Source: Alcaligenes faecalis | GTDB taxonomy: Bacteria; Pseudomonadota; Gammaproteobacteria; Burkholderiales; Burkholderiaceae_B | DNA length: 64,000 nt | Direction of reading: 5' to 3' | NCBI RefSeq assembly: GCF_005311025.1 | Contig: NZ_CP031747.1 | Coordinates: 1,860,001 to 1,924,000, forward strand | In this document: positions 9,882-18,428 of the stretch, piece after piece | Numbering within the stretch: position 1 is the stretch's first letter | Layout: each line of letters begins with the position of its first letter | The notes under the pieces: model-generated | Database searches by the model: none | The model's input: the letters and a program-made list of their open reading frames with translations, nothing else | Told to the model about the DNA's origin: nothing | Made by a program: the position numbers and the translations under genes

Positions 9882-9934
9882 AGTACCTAGGCCTGAATCG
9901 AACCGGCACGCCTTGAGGCAGGGGATTTTGAGTC
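9882..9934 (-). repeat. Decayed tRNA-Leu 3' half: left attachment site of the island
   Basis: Positions 9890-9934 match 23419-23463 of the intact tRNA-Leu gene with three mismatches in 45 bp, in the same orientation. They cover the T-arm, variable arm and the 3' side of the anticodon stem and loop. To the left, a diverged acceptor stem (GTACCTAGG against GTGCCCGGGG) can still be aligned. This is what integration at a tRNA 3' end leaves at the far side of an island. Predicted size between the repeats is 13,529 bp. Confidence 0.85.
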
Positions 9935-9961
9935 GGTGATTTACAGTGTTGCTACAGGGAA
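9927..9961 (+). repeat. Direct repeat, left copy, flanking the restriction-modification cassette
   Basis: Thirty-five bases match 13897-13931 with three mismatches, in direct orientation. The first eight bases, TTTGAGTC, are also the anticodon-loop sequence of the tRNA-Leu site. The copy overlaps the end of the tRNA fragment. Confidence 0.85.
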
Positions 9962-10221
9962 ATCGAGCGTAGGTTGAAATAGGTAAAACCAGTTTCAAAT
10001 CAGTAGATTAGCGTATTCTGGCTGAATTGATAAAAGCTGATCACTGTACCCGTACTGTACCGAAATCTTGGCACAGTTCCAGTCGCAAGCAGATTTAGTA
10101 TTACGACTGATAACCTCCTAAGCGGAGAAACGAATGCCGTTTGCTTTTCTTGCGAAAGCTGCCGTTTATCGCCACGAAGAATGCCGGCGTTTTTAACCTT
10201 GCGTGTCTGTTTTCTGATGAG

Positions 10222-11559
10222 TCAAGCAGCGGTCGAGCGCCTCCCTTTAGGCAGTAACCCATAGCGAATATCCTCCTGCGTTGTCAGGCGCTGTCTTACA
10301 CCATCAGGCCGAAATTTCTTCGTTATCGTTCCTAGGCGTGGAGACACATGGACAACTTCAAAGTGCCCTCCTCCGGTCCAGTTCATGGCATCTGTGACGC
10401 CATCCGGGTCCTTTCCGTCCACCACCCGTTGTAATCTCGGATATAAAAAATCGAGGACTGTCTGGGTGTTGCGCTCGGCAACAACCCAGCGGCGCCGCAT
10501 CTTATGTGCGACCGCTGCTGTGGTACCGCTTCCGCCAAATATATCGACTACCAGTTCACCAGGATTGGTAGCAATGTGAATAATCCGTTCCAGAAGTGAC
10601 TCAGGCTTTGGTGTGTCAAACACTTCAGAGTCGGGGAACAGTGCCATGAGGTGCCGCTTTGCGTCATCATTCGTTCCGGTATCCGCAGATCCCCATACGG
10701 TAAACGGCACGAGCCCTCTTAGTTGGTGTGCGAACAGCTTTAAACGAGGCGAACCATCGCCGCCTTTAGGGAACCAGATTCGGTCATCGGCGAGCAAGTC
10801 GAAATAGGTTTGTTCTGTGGCATACCAAGACCGGCCACGCGGAGGCCGAAGCACTTGTCCTGTCGGCGTAACGATGTCGTATTGCTGCGCTTTACGATAT
10901 CCAGGTGCAGTGAAGGGTGCATCGGACCAAGGGCCACGAGGATCATCGTCGCGATTTTGTAATTGCGCTTCGTCTTTGACTAACAGATTCCGCGAAGTTT
11001 TCCACCTCTTGGGGCCACTCGGGGCATATACCAGAATGGTATCGTGATTTGACGAAAAGGCTGCACGGGAATCGCGCGTCATTTTTTTTTGCCAGACAAC
11101 TGAAGCGACAAATGCGGCCTCACCGAAAACCTCGTCCATCACGGCGCGAGCGCGGTGTACTTCACTGTCGTCAAGATGTACCCAAATGCTTGCATTCTCG
11201 GCGAGGAGAGGACGTATCGCCGCGAGGCGGTCACGCAACATGCTTAGCCACATTGACCGCTGCATGGTGTCGTTATACTGACGAAAGTTAACCTGAGTGT
11301 TAAACGGCGGATCAATGTATACCAAACGAATCCCACCGTTGAGCACCGTAGTGTGAATCGTGAGTGCCTCAAGCACGTCTAGGCCGTCGCCGATCGCAAG
11401 AACATTTGTAACGGGGGTTAGCGGAGCTACAGTAAGCGGCTCGAATCTGAGCGGCTTCAAAAGGCGGGAGTCATCCAAATTTAACCACTCGTAGCCTTCC
11501 TCTCCCGAGGCCTTCAATAGCAGATCTTTGTTCGGCCAGATGAGTTGGATGTTAGACAT
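10222..11559 (-). CDS. DNA adenine-N6 methyltransferase, beta class (Type III Mod-like)
   Basis: A 445-residue methylase with motif IV (IDPPFN, Asp83-Phe86) before the SAM-binding motif I (DIFGGSGTT, 341-347), the order that defines beta-class amino-methyltransferases. The HLDDSEVH segment after motif IV and the conserved TPKPESLLERI before motif I also fit the N6/N4 methylase family. It is divergent from a second methylase and an HNH nuclease gene, so it probably supplies one strand or one half-site of protection in a Type II system. The 78-bp gap to the second methylase has a TATAAT on this strand at 11598-11603. Base composition is AT-richer than the flanking chromosome. Confidence 0.88.
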   Translation of the reverse strand: MSNIQLIWPNKDLLLKASGEEGYEWLNLDDSRLLKPLRFEPLTVAPLTPVTNVLAIGDGLDVLEALTIHTTVLNGGIRLVYIDPPFNTQVNFRQYNDTMQRSMWLSMLRDRLAAIRPLLAENASIWVHLDDSEVHRARAVMDEVFGEAAFVASVVWQKKMTRDSRAAFSSNHDTILVYAPSGPKRWKTSRNLLVKDEAQLQNRDDDPRGPWSDAPFTAPGYRKAQQYDIVTPTGQVLRPPRGRSWYATEQTYFDLLADDRIWFPKGGDGSPRLKLFAHQLRGLVPFTVWGSADTGTNDDAKRHLMALFPDSEVFDTPKPESLLERIIHIATNPGELVVDIFGGSGTTAAVAHKMRRRWVVAERNTQTVLDFLYPRLQRVVDGKDPDGVTDAMNWTGGGHFEVVHVSPRLGTITKKFRPDGVRQRLTTQEDIRYGLLPKGRRSTAA

Positions 11560-11597
11560 ATGAACCCCTAGGCTGGGAAAATGGCGGACAACATTGT

Positions 11598-11603
11598 ATT
11601 ATA
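11598..11603 (-). promoter_or_regulatory. Putative -10 element in the divergent methylase promoter region
   Basis: TATAAT on the minus strand, embedded in the near-palindrome TGTATTATACA, so that TATTAT/TATACA elements face both ways in the 78-bp gap between the two methylase genes. Overlapping divergent promoters would couple expression of the two enzymes. No clear -35 boxes are seen. Confidence 0.4.
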
Positions 11604-11637
11604 CACCCTTGTCTGTTGACTGAAAGAGTAAAAAATC

Positions 11638-12546
11638 ATGACGCTGTCCGCTATGGATTCGCTTGCCGGCGAACAGCTTGCGTTTAGCGCGGACCCGAAG
11701 CCTATCAAGCCCTTCATCCGGTGGGTTGGAGGCAAAACTAGGTTGCTTCCCCGCATACTTCCCCACGTACCCTTCAAGATCAAGAACTACTACGAGCCGT
11801 TCCTTGGGGGGGGGGCCGTCTTTCTGGCATGTGCTACGCGTGTGTCTGGACGTTCTTATCTCGCAGACCTAAACGAGCACCTTGTTGCGGCGTGGATTGC
11901 TATGAGAGATCAGCAGTCCGAACTGCAGCCGTTGTTAGATTGGTACATGAAGAATGACTCTAAAGATTTCTATTATGAAGTGCGCTCAACTCCTGCCCCG
12001 TCTAACCTCGTAGAAAAGGCTGCGCGCTTTCTCTATTTAAATGGTGTCTCCTGGAATCATCTGTGGCGGGAGAATTCTCGCACTGGGGCTATGAATGTGC
12101 CGTGGGGCGACCGGCGTTTTAAAGGCCTCGACGACAAGACTATGAGATCCGTCGGCGCTCTGCTAATTAACGCGGAAATAGTTGCGGCGGATTTCCGAGC
12201 TGTACTTGATAATGCGAAAAAAGGAGATTTTGTCTATCTAGATCCACCTTATTTGCCTGTATATAGCCGCCCAGACATTGAAAAAGAGCCAACTGCAAAG
12301 TTCAACAAATACACGGCTAAGACGTTTGAAATGACAGATCTTATTGAGCTGGCAGATATTTGCGCTGCGTTGTCTCGGCGAGGGGTTCAATGGGTGATGT
12401 CCAATCGGGACACGCCGTCAGTACGTTCTCTCTTTCCTGACGCTGACATCGTCCGTTTCACGACGCACCGCGCGCTAGCGGCACAGAGTCGGCGAGAGGT
12501 TGAGGCGCATCAGTCACCGGAAGCGATCATAATCGGGAGGGCCTAA
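11638..12546 (+). CDS. DNA adenine methylase, Dam/D12 class
   Basis: A 302-residue alpha-class (D12) methylase. The N-terminal [15 protein letters not shown] and the SAM-binding motif I EPFLGGG (residues 53-59) precede the catalytic DPPY (202-205), the order and motifs found in Dam and in Type II enzymes such as M.DpnII. The gene overlaps the HNH nuclease gene by one base (TAATG), which points to translational coupling. A second in-frame ATG five codons in is an alternative start, because no strong ribosome site is visible before the first. Together with the divergent beta-class enzyme it gives the system two methylases, as in Type II systems with asymmetric sites. Confidence 0.9.
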   Translation: MTLSAMDSLAGEQLAFSADPKPIKPFIRWVGGKTRLLPRILPHVPFKIKNYYEPFLGGGAVFLACATRVSGRSYLADLNEHLVAAWIAMRDQQSELQPLLDWYMKNDSKDFYYEVRSTPAPSNLVEKAARFLYLNGVSWNHLWRENSRTGAMNVPWGDRRFKGLDDKTMRSVGALLINAEIVAADFRAVLDNAKKGDFVYLDPPYLPVYSRPDIEKEPTAKFNKYTAKTFEMTDLIELADICAALSRRGVQWVMSNRDTPSVRSLFPDADIVRFTTHRALAAQSRREVEAHQSPEAIIIGRA

Positions 12547-13901
12547 TGGCTGTTCAGCCTGTCGAATGGGTGCTTGTTATTTATTATGGTCCCTCAGCGC
12601 ATCGGGCGACCTATGGTCGATTGGGGAACACAAAATACACGAAGGACTACATTCAACTTTCAAGGAAGGCTAGCTTCCTTGAAACCGTGACTCGTCTCTT
12701 TCCTGTCACGGTGGGTGAAGAGGGATCTGTTCCACTTACATACAAGTGGCCAAAAGGAACAACGCCTGGCACTTTGGTTTTCAATTCTGCGGATCGCCCG
12801 CACTTGAAATGGGAAACTAGCTTAGGTGCTCCAGCAGCGTGGAAGATGTCTCTTTCGCCAAGTGACGCCACGGCAGAGACAATTCCTGGTGATCCAGCAC
12901 ATACTGAGTTTGATGCCGCTGAGAACGAATTGGCAATGCTTGCAGATCGAGGCGCTGGCCAGCCCTACCTGATCGCAATCAAGCTGCACAACGAGCCTAC
13001 GACGCTGCATTTGCGCGCTTACCTGGCGGGGCCGAGTGATGCATATGCTTGGGCAGACCTGGGCATTCTGCCTGACGCGATTCAGGAATTGGCAAGGAGG
13101 ACGTCACAGAATTCGGCTCTTGCTTGGCAAACCTTCGCGAGCGGGGGGTTTGTGCCAACTGTTGAGGTCAAACACGTTTTATCCCAGCTAGAGATTTCCG
13201 ATATTCCGCTTAATGAACTTGACGGCTTGGATGGAGACTTGGGGCGTGGACTTGCGGCTTATTTACGTCGTCCTGGATACGGATTATTTTTTGATCCGTC
13301 GCTGAATCATAGATCCTGGGTGTCGCCAGAACCTCTATCGGAAAAACTGGCAAGCTCAGCCCATGCCTTACTAGAGGTGCTGGACATACAGTATCCCGCA
13401 ACGGAGCAAGGGGATGCCGCTGCGGAATCTGCTGACCCAGATCCCAGCGAGGTCGCAGCTTTTCGTGAAAAAATTGAGGAAGGAGACTATAGCGTTCCCG
13501 ATTCGAGTGTTACGAGCAAAACACGCGGCAGCGCGCAGAAGGCGTTCGCTAAGCGGGTAAAATCCAATTATGACTACAGATGCGCAATTACTGGGATTGA
13601 GACAAAAGACTTCCTTATCGCTTCGCATATAGTGCCTTGGAGCGAAGATCAGAGCATTCGTTTAGATCCTTGCAACGGGATTTGTCTATCAGTACTTATG
13701 GACCGCGCTTTTGAAAAAGGGCACCTGGTGATCGAGGACGACTACACGATCCGAATTGATTGGGCCAAAATCGGTGATGATGTGATGCTTAGAAGTCAGT
13801 TAGAGCCGTATGATGGAAAGAAGCTAGCGCTACCCAAAAAGGGAGCCCCTCAACCCCAATATCTTCAGCGGCGTCGGGCGCTGTTCGGCTCTGCTATTTG
13901 A
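12546..13901 (+). CDS. HNH endonuclease, probable restriction enzyme of the cassette
   Basis: A 451-residue protein. The C-terminal part (345-396) is an HNH_2-type domain: RCAITGI, then SHIVPWS with the catalytic His, DPCNGICLS with the central Asn, and DRAFEKGHLVI. The 340 residues before it have no family I recognise and presumably recognise DNA; they are rich in aromatic residues and have an acidic linker (about 295-320). The gene is translationally coupled to the D12 methylase upstream. Its stop codon lies inside the right copy of a direct repeat that matches the tRNA attachment core. Calling it the restriction subunit rests on gene order and is inference. Confidence 0.8.
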   Translation: MAVQPVEWVLVIYYGPSAHRATYGRLGNTKYTKDYIQLSRKASFLETVTRLFPVTVGEEGSVPLTYKWPKGTTPGTLVFNSADRPHLKWETSLGAPAAWKMSLSPSDATAETIPGDPAHTEFDAAENELAMLADRGAGQPYLIAIKLHNEPTTLHLRAYLAGPSDAYAWADLGILPDAIQELARRTSQNSALAWQTFASGGFVPTVEVKHVLSQLEISDIPLNELDGLDGDLGRGLAAYLRRPGYGLFFDPSLNHRSWVSPEPLSEKLASSAHALLEVLDIQYPATEQGDAAAESADPDPSEVAAFREKIEEGDYSVPDSSVTSKTRGSAQKAFAKRVKSNYDYRCAITGIETKDFLIASHIVPWSEDQSIRLDPCNGICLSVLMDRAFEKGHLVIEDDYTIRIDWAKIGDDVMLRSQLEPYDGKKLALPKKGAPQPQYLQRRRALFGSAI

Positions 13902-13931
13902 GTCGGTGATTTGCAGTGTTTCTACAGAGAA
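13897..13931 (+). repeat. Direct repeat, right copy, at the end of the restriction-modification cassette
   Basis: Matches 9927-9961 with three mismatches. It includes the TTTGAGTC core shared with the tRNA-Leu anticodon loop, and the HNH gene stop codon (13899-13901) falls within it. Confidence 0.85.
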
Positions 13932-13936
13932 TGAAG

Positions 13937-15703
13937 TCACTTAGCCGACTGCTGGTCAGCATTTTTCTTCGATTTTTTCTCTAATTTTTTTGCCTCTAAT
14001 TTTGCTAGATAGGCAGTGGATTCAGGTATGTGCATTAGGCTAACCGTATATCCAAACGCTGCGATCGATTTTCCACAATTTTGCAACGTAACTTTGCTAA
14101 AAAATGGAATATCAAGGGAGGCACCACTGGGGCCGTCAACTATTGCGTATACAACTTCGTTTCCGCTCGCCGTGAATTTATCCGGCAAGGTCTTTAGCCC
14201 TTGCGTTGTTAGTTGTTTATTGACTTCGTTCACGAAACTTTGCTCCCTTACAAGCAGGGTCGCCGCCACTAAGCCCTGTGAGAACAGGTGACTCAAATTT
14301 GCAGAACTGCGGCCGCGTTTTACATGTATGAACTCCCTATTCCTTGAAGCGTTTCCAGTCGAGTCTTTGAAGATGTCACAGACTTCGATTTTGTCATAGG
14401 TGCCACCAAACTGGATTAGCCGGCGGTCCAGCATTCCGTGAGTGCGGGGACTTGCGGTGCACACTGCCTCGTTGTATGAGCCCTCTCCGGCGTGATCGTA
14501 TTCCATAAAGGGAGGTGAAAACGGTTTGCGTGGCAAGGTGGAGAAATATGTTTCTACCATGCTCTGAAATGTCCCTTCGACTCTGAACCATGTTCCCACG
14601 TGCAAGATGAATAAATCTGAATTTCGCTTTATCTCCGCATAGATGCATTTGAAGGCATTAAAGCGCTGAGCTGGCACTCCAGTGGATAAATGCATAAAAA
14701 TCTCCCTTCTCTTGACTGTTTCGAGCGTGGCGTCTTTACGCAACGTTCCAAGAAATCTTGCTAAGTCGAGACTTTCGTCTAGCTGCTCTGTGGTCGATGT
14801 TGAGATGTAACTGAAGCCAGTTACTTGGCTCCAGTCAATAATATCTGGGATCGCGAGCCAAATATTATGCAAATCGTCCGAATTCAGGCGATCCCATAAC
14901 GCTCCATTCAGTTCGGCGATGAGTGTTTCGTCCTTAACCGGTAAAAGATTTTCAACCCATGCAAATTGGCTGTTGTTGCCTTGGGAGTCGCGAGCCAAAT
15001 AATCTTTTGAGTCGGAACGCTCAAGTGCGACCTCGAGAAGTTCCGACAGCTCAGATAGTTTGATAGGTACCGAAGTTTTAAACGAGTCAATGCCGGCGAT
15101 CAGGCCTCCAAGTGCTTTTTTATATTCCGGCTTGGTAAAGCCTACAAGTCCTCGCAGAAGGTCTTGTTCCGGGCTTATCATGAAGTCAGAGACGGAAGAC
15201 GCCTTGATCGTTTGAACCCTACTTATTTTGGGCGAAGCGTCAAAGGTCTGGCGATCAATGGATGCAACTTTATCGGGCATGATGCTATTCAAGACTACCC
15301 GGATGCCGAAGCGGTCTTCGATCAATCTCGGTTCTATCATGAATCGCCCATGTCCGAACGCAATAGCAAACTGCCGCCCCTTCTGCCCAATCACGAGGAG
15401 AGCCGAGATGCTCTTGTTCTTTAGCTTGGCGAGTGGGGAGGCGTCTGCAAGACCCTGTTGAACAAAATCAAGCCACTCAGGCGCTGTCTCTGTAATAGGC
15501 TTCCTGATATAGAGAGTTCCAAGCTCTCCATTGTCGCCGAGCTGATAGCGGTCAGCTTTTATTGGCACAGGTTTGCCAGTGCGGCCTACAGGGCTAGCTA
15601 AGAGCTCCTTTTGTGACCAGATCCCCTTTGAGGTGGGGTCTGGATTTTTCCTGAGCAGATACAAGTTAATTGCGACTCTTTTTGCTCCATTTCCTTTCGC
15701 CAC
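13937..15703 (-). CDS. TIGR04141 / DUF6119-like sporadically distributed protein
   Basis: A 588-residue cytoplasmic protein that starts at GTG, five bases after a strong GGAGG; a nearby ATG is out of frame. It begins with KRVAINLYLLRKN and has the overall length and layout that I associate with the TIGR04141 family (DUF6119): a beta-rich N-terminal half with a GQKGRQFAIAFGHGRF strand pair, and a C-terminal half with FIHVKRGRSSANLSHLFSQG. The C-terminus is lysine-rich. Members occur patchily in genomic islands. Biochemical function is unknown to me; the position between a restriction cassette and an antitoxin gene suggests a defence or toxin role. The family call is from memory and should be tested. 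Confidence 0.65.
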   Translation of the reverse strand: MAKGNGAKRVAINLYLLRKNPDPTSKGIWSQKELLASPVGRTGKPVPIKADRYQLGDNGELGTLYIRKPITETAPEWLDFVQQGLADASPLAKLKNKSISALLVIGQKGRQFAIAFGHGRFMIEPRLIEDRFGIRVVLNSIMPDKVASIDRQTFDASPKISRVQTIKASSVSDFMISPEQDLLRGLVGFTKPEYKKALGGLIAGIDSFKTSVPIKLSELSELLEVALERSDSKDYLARDSQGNNSQFAWVENLLPVKDETLIAELNGALWDRLNSDDLHNIWLAIPDIIDWSQVTGFSYISTSTTEQLDESLDLARFLGTLRKDATLETVKRREIFMHLSTGVPAQRFNAFKCIYAEIKRNSDLFILHVGTWFRVEGTFQSMVETYFSTLPRKPFSPPFMEYDHAGEGSYNEAVCTASPRTHGMLDRRLIQFGGTYDKIEVCDIFKDSTGNASRNREFIHVKRGRSSANLSHLFSQGLVAATLLVREQSFVNEVNKQLTTQGLKTLPDKFTASGNEVVYAIVDGPSGASLDIPFFSKVTLQNCGKSIAAFGYTVSLMHIPESTAYLAKLEAKKLEKKSKKNADQQSAK

Positions 15704-15822
15704 ACATGCCTCCGTCTCTGTCCGTGGTTCAGCCTTTGTTGAGTGATTTGTTGCCGGTGAAGAAACTAGCCCTGAGCAGACTTAATTTTTCAAAGAGAAG
15801 GCTGTTAGATCGATCTGCGGAA

Positions 15823-15894
15823 TCAATTTTGTAATGCAAATACCGGCGATAGCCTATCCTGCACTAGTCCCCAAATCCTAGATTTCTTCGTCAT
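15823..15894 (-). pseudogene. 23-codon ORF overlapping the antitoxin stop: possible relic of a toxin gene start
   Basis: An ATG overlaps the stop codon of the antitoxin gene as ATGA, the arrangement expected for a coupled antitoxin-toxin pair, and opens a frame that closes after 23 codons (MTKKSRIWG...). No Fic motif (HPFxxGNG) is found downstream. It is either chance or what remains of a lost toxin. Confidence 0.3.
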
Positions 15895-16124
15895 GACGAA
15901 GACTTTGGGAGTGCTAATGCGTCAGCGCGCGGCTGCACAAACTCTTGCAGGCTTATCTGACCATCGACGAAACGCTGAGCGTGGGCCTCATCTGCTTCAC
16001 TGAGCGAGAAACCTTCTAGACCGACGGGGGCCAGAGCATAGTTAACTGCCGATTGCCGGCGGCTGCGTTCGGTATCCGATATGGTTTTGTGGGGCTGTTG
16101 CCTGCATTTACCCGTGCCTGCCAT
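15891..16124 (-). CDS. Antitoxin of the VbhA family (orphan)
   Basis: A 77-residue protein. The core (about 26-62) reads NYALAPVGLEGF, then SEADEAHAQRFVDGQISLQEFV. This is the VbhA antitoxin pattern, in which a helix inserts into the active site of a Fic toxin and blocks AMP transfer. The start has a strong GGAGG. In intact systems the Fic gene follows with a short overlap; here the following gene is the TIGR04141-like ORF after a 187-bp gap and no Fic gene is present. It may be a leftover, or it may serve a Fic protein encoded elsewhere. Confidence 0.75.
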   Translation of the reverse strand: MAGTGKCRQQPHKTISDTERSRRQSAVNYALAPVGLEGFSLSEADEAHAQRFVDGQISLQEFVQPRADALALPKSSS

Positions 16125-16541
16125 GGTGCCTCCTTGCCGTAGGTAACTCGATCTTACAAGAAGTATGGGTAATTTGGTTTAGGTACGCGCAGCCACAGAG
16201 GTGGTGCGCTGAAATTGTCTTGTTTTACCTGCTATGGACCCTAATATCGGCTGCGTACTAGCCGTAGTTTCCAAAGAGGCTTTACCTCTCTGGACTCTCC
16301 ATATCGCGGCGAGTCGTCTTAGGGTTCACCACGTTGCCAATACCCTGCGCGAGGATCTAATGATCTTGCGCGCCACTCGGCCGCCGCGTAGGTGGGGACG
16401 ACTCGCTCAGGAAGGCATATAGCCAAGCTCGGCCATTAAGAGACCTTCGTCCACTGTCCCCCTAAGACAAACAGCTCACCGACCCCACGCAGCAAGTGAT
16501 CGCTGGATCGGCGAAAGACCACGCCATACTCATAGTTCGCT
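16125..16541. other. Non-coding stretch inside the island
   Basis: About 415 bp between the antitoxin gene and the end of the P450 operon. It marks the switch from AT-richer to GC-richer DNA. A 62-codon ORF on the plus strand (16234-16422) has no ribosome site or recognisable similarity. Nothing else is seen. Confidence 0.6.
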
Positions 16542-17468
16542 CTAGTTGAATGCTTTGTTGAAGAATAGATAGGCGGCGTTAGGCGCCAGTGTATTTCGCG
16601 TGAACACGGAGAACTGTGCCTTGAACTTGACGCTGCATTTACAGTCCGGCATGTTGTACGCGATGACCGGCCCGACCGCCGCGCTGGCGAAGCGCTTACC
16701 CGAAACACGTTGCCCGTTCAGCCTGTCGTCGGCGATCTGGCGCGCGTAGTACCCCGCCACACCCAGCTGCCATCGACCGATGACCTCACTGATCGCCATG
16801 TCCACATCTACCACCATCCCGTTCCGGTAGCCGGTCGCAGAATTCTTGCGAGCTATGTCCAGGAAATAGCTCATGCTGAACTCGGTGCCGTCGCCCAAAA
16901 AGTTCGGCCCGGTCAGATAGGTGAATGCACCGTTCGGAATGTAATAAAGCGTATTGCGTCCCGTCGTGTACAGCTCTTTCTCGTCATACTTGCCAGTGGG
17001 CAGTACCATCGAATACCCCAGCTTCATCGTCAGGCCGCGCTGTCGGCCCTCTTCGACAGTGCCAAGATGCTTGCTCCACATGAATACGTCGGTGTAGATG
17101 TCGTTCATACCCTTGAAGTTCTGATGCTGTTCATTGACGGTGATACTGCCCCAGCCGTAGCCAGTGGAGACGGAACTGCCCAGCGTGCCGCCAAACAGCT
17201 TATGCGGATAGACATAAAGAAGACCGAACTGCGCAATTCCTCCTGGCAGCCTTCCAGAAGTCGTGGAACTCTGCCCGACGTTGTCATAGAGCTTTTCCGC
17301 CAACGCGCCCACGGCGATGGCCGAACCATATACGCCCGGATACGGCGGCAGGTAGGCGCTCTGTATGTCGGTACCTCCGACCGGACCACCATAGGTCACG
17401 CCTTGCGCCGCCTGTGCGTCGCGAGAGCAGGTCCAAAGCAGGATGCCGATGAAAACGAAATACCTCAT
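16542..17468 (-). CDS. Outer-membrane channel, phenol meta-pathway (MetA_deg/SphA-like) family
   Basis: A 308-residue beta-barrel protein with an N-terminal Sec signal (MRYFVFIGILLWTCSRDAQA). The body shows amphipathic strands, with GGIAQFGLLYVYPHKLFGG and SVSTGYGWGS early and VGPVIAYNMPDCKCSVKFKAQF near the end, the pattern of the family annotated as 'protein involved in meta-pathway of phenol degradation'. Such proteins are thought to admit hydrophobic or aromatic substrates. It is the last gene of the P450 operon, 103 bp after the deacetylase gene, and probably imports the operon's substrate. Confidence 0.75.
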   Translation of the reverse strand: MRYFVFIGILLWTCSRDAQAAQGVTYGGPVGGTDIQSAYLPPYPGVYGSAIAVGALAEKLYDNVGQSSTTSGRLPGGIAQFGLLYVYPHKLFGGTLGSSVSTGYGWGSITVNEQHQNFKGMNDIYTDVFMWSKHLGTVEEGRQRGLTMKLGYSMVLPTGKYDEKELYTTGRNTLYYIPNGAFTYLTGPNFLGDGTEFSMSYFLDIARKNSATGYRNGMVVDVDMAISEVIGRWQLGVAGYYARQIADDRLNGQRVSGKRFASAAVGPVIAYNMPDCKCSVKFKAQFSVFTRNTLAPNAAYLFFNKAFN

Positions 17469-17571
17469 GATTTGTCCCCCTTATAGTTCTTTAGTTTGTG
17501 ACTGCTGCTTAAATAGCGTGGGCCCGCACGGCTTGCCGCCCAGCGCCGATGCACAGACGAACGATCTGATA

Positions 17572-18390
17572 TCAATCCAGAGGCGTGCGGGCGTACTTTG
17601 TTGATAGCACCGCGTCCTTCGCCAGCGCAAAGCGTGCAGGTCCGAATACCGACGCCAGGCGCCGCATGAAGTCCTCGAAGCCGAACCAGGCCCGGTTGCC
17701 GGAGGTGAACGGATGCACGACCAGCACCCAAGGTTCGTCGGGACGCGCCGTCTCGTGGGCAAGTGCAGACAAATACAACTGCTCATAGGCTGCCGTTGCG
17801 TCAAGTGTTCCGAAAATACCGCCGAATCGTGGATGGATGACCGCGCCGTCGATCAGCGCCGGATCGGTAGGCAGCACCCTCGTCAGCATCGTCGCCGTAG
17901 CGCCGGGTACTGGTGTGCGCGCCGCGTTGGACCCGCCAACCAGTGACAGCGATACGTAGCGGATGCCGTGCGTCGCCAGCAACTCGTCCGTCCAGGGATT
18001 GATGGCCAGCCCCGGCGGCCGGAAGCCCACCGGCGCCAGCCCCGTCAACCCGCGGATGCTCGACACGGCGAGCTGAATCAGGCGGTCTTCTTCTTCGCGC
18101 GAGGCGATGCCCGTCCACATTTCATGTTTCCAGCCGTGCATGGCAATTTCATGCCCGGCCGCATGCCAAGCCAGCAGCTCATTCGGGTACCGCAGGGCCG
18201 CATAGCCCTCGGCGAAATAGGTGCAGCGGATCTGCAATTCATCCAACAATTGGAGGATGCGCGGGTGGCCCAGCTCCAGCCCGATTTGGTTGTAGGCAGC
18301 CCATTCAGCAACGGGGATGCTGGCGGGGCAAGGCCAGGGCAACGCGTCGCCGGCCGCGCTACCGAAGTTGTCAAACGTGATACATAGCAT
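17572..18390 (-). CDS. Polysaccharide deacetylase (NodB-like) family hydrolase
   Basis: A 272-residue, apparently cytoplasmic protein (no signal peptide). The first NodB motif is TFDNFG with Asp7, the metal-binding H-x3-H is His85 and His89 (HGWKHE), and GFRPPGLAIN is the arginine motif. The closing VVHPF motif carries the last His. The family includes cytoplasmic enzymes that hydrolyse C-N bonds in small molecules (allantoinase PuuE, for example), so a catabolic amide or imide substrate is more likely than a polysaccharide. It lies 38 bp after the FAA-hydrolase gene in the P450 operon. Confidence 0.82.
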   Translation of the reverse strand: MLCITFDNFGSAAGDALPWPCPASIPVAEWAAYNQIGLELGHPRILQLLDELQIRCTYFAEGYAALRYPNELLAWHAAGHEIAMHGWKHEMWTGIASREEEDRLIQLAVSSIRGLTGLAPVGFRPPGLAINPWTDELLATHGIRYVSLSLVGGSNAARTPVPGATATMLTRVLPTDPALIDGAVIHPRFGGIFGTLDATAAYEQLYLSALAHETARPDEPWVLVVHPFTSGNRAWFGFEDFMRRLASVFGPARFALAKDAVLSTKYARTPLD

Positions 18391-18428
18391 GATCGGAAGT
18401 CCTTATTGGAAGGTGAGGACATCGCCGT

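Larger units (their letters stand above)
9430..10221. other. Non-coding stretch at the left island boundary
   Basis: About 790 bp with no convincing gene. From the left it holds the porin leader, roughly 290 bp of unrecognised sequence, the decayed tRNA-Leu 3' half (9882-9934), the first copy of the cassette direct repeat (9927-9961), and an AT-rich stretch with two close copies of CTGTACC at 10044-10060. A 20-codon ORF at 10134-10196 has a purine-rich site before its ATG but is too short to support. Confidence 0.7.

Noticed and set aside
9642-9998. A 118-codon minus-strand ORF through the left island boundary
   Set aside because: It runs across the tRNA fragment and the direct repeat, has Ser/Arg/Cys-rich noise composition, and no ribosome site.
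10134-10196. A 20-codon ORF with a purine-rich site before its ATG, near the left end of the island
   Set aside because: Too short and without recognised similarity; could be a relic of a lost island gene but this cannot be supported.
9890-13931. CRISPR array at the repeated sequences
   Set aside because: Only two or three copies, kilobases apart, and related to a tRNA; they are attachment-type repeats, not CRISPR.
16234-16422. A 62-codon plus-strand ORF between the antitoxin and the P450 operon
   Set aside because: No Shine-Dalgarno, no recognisable domain; probably chance.
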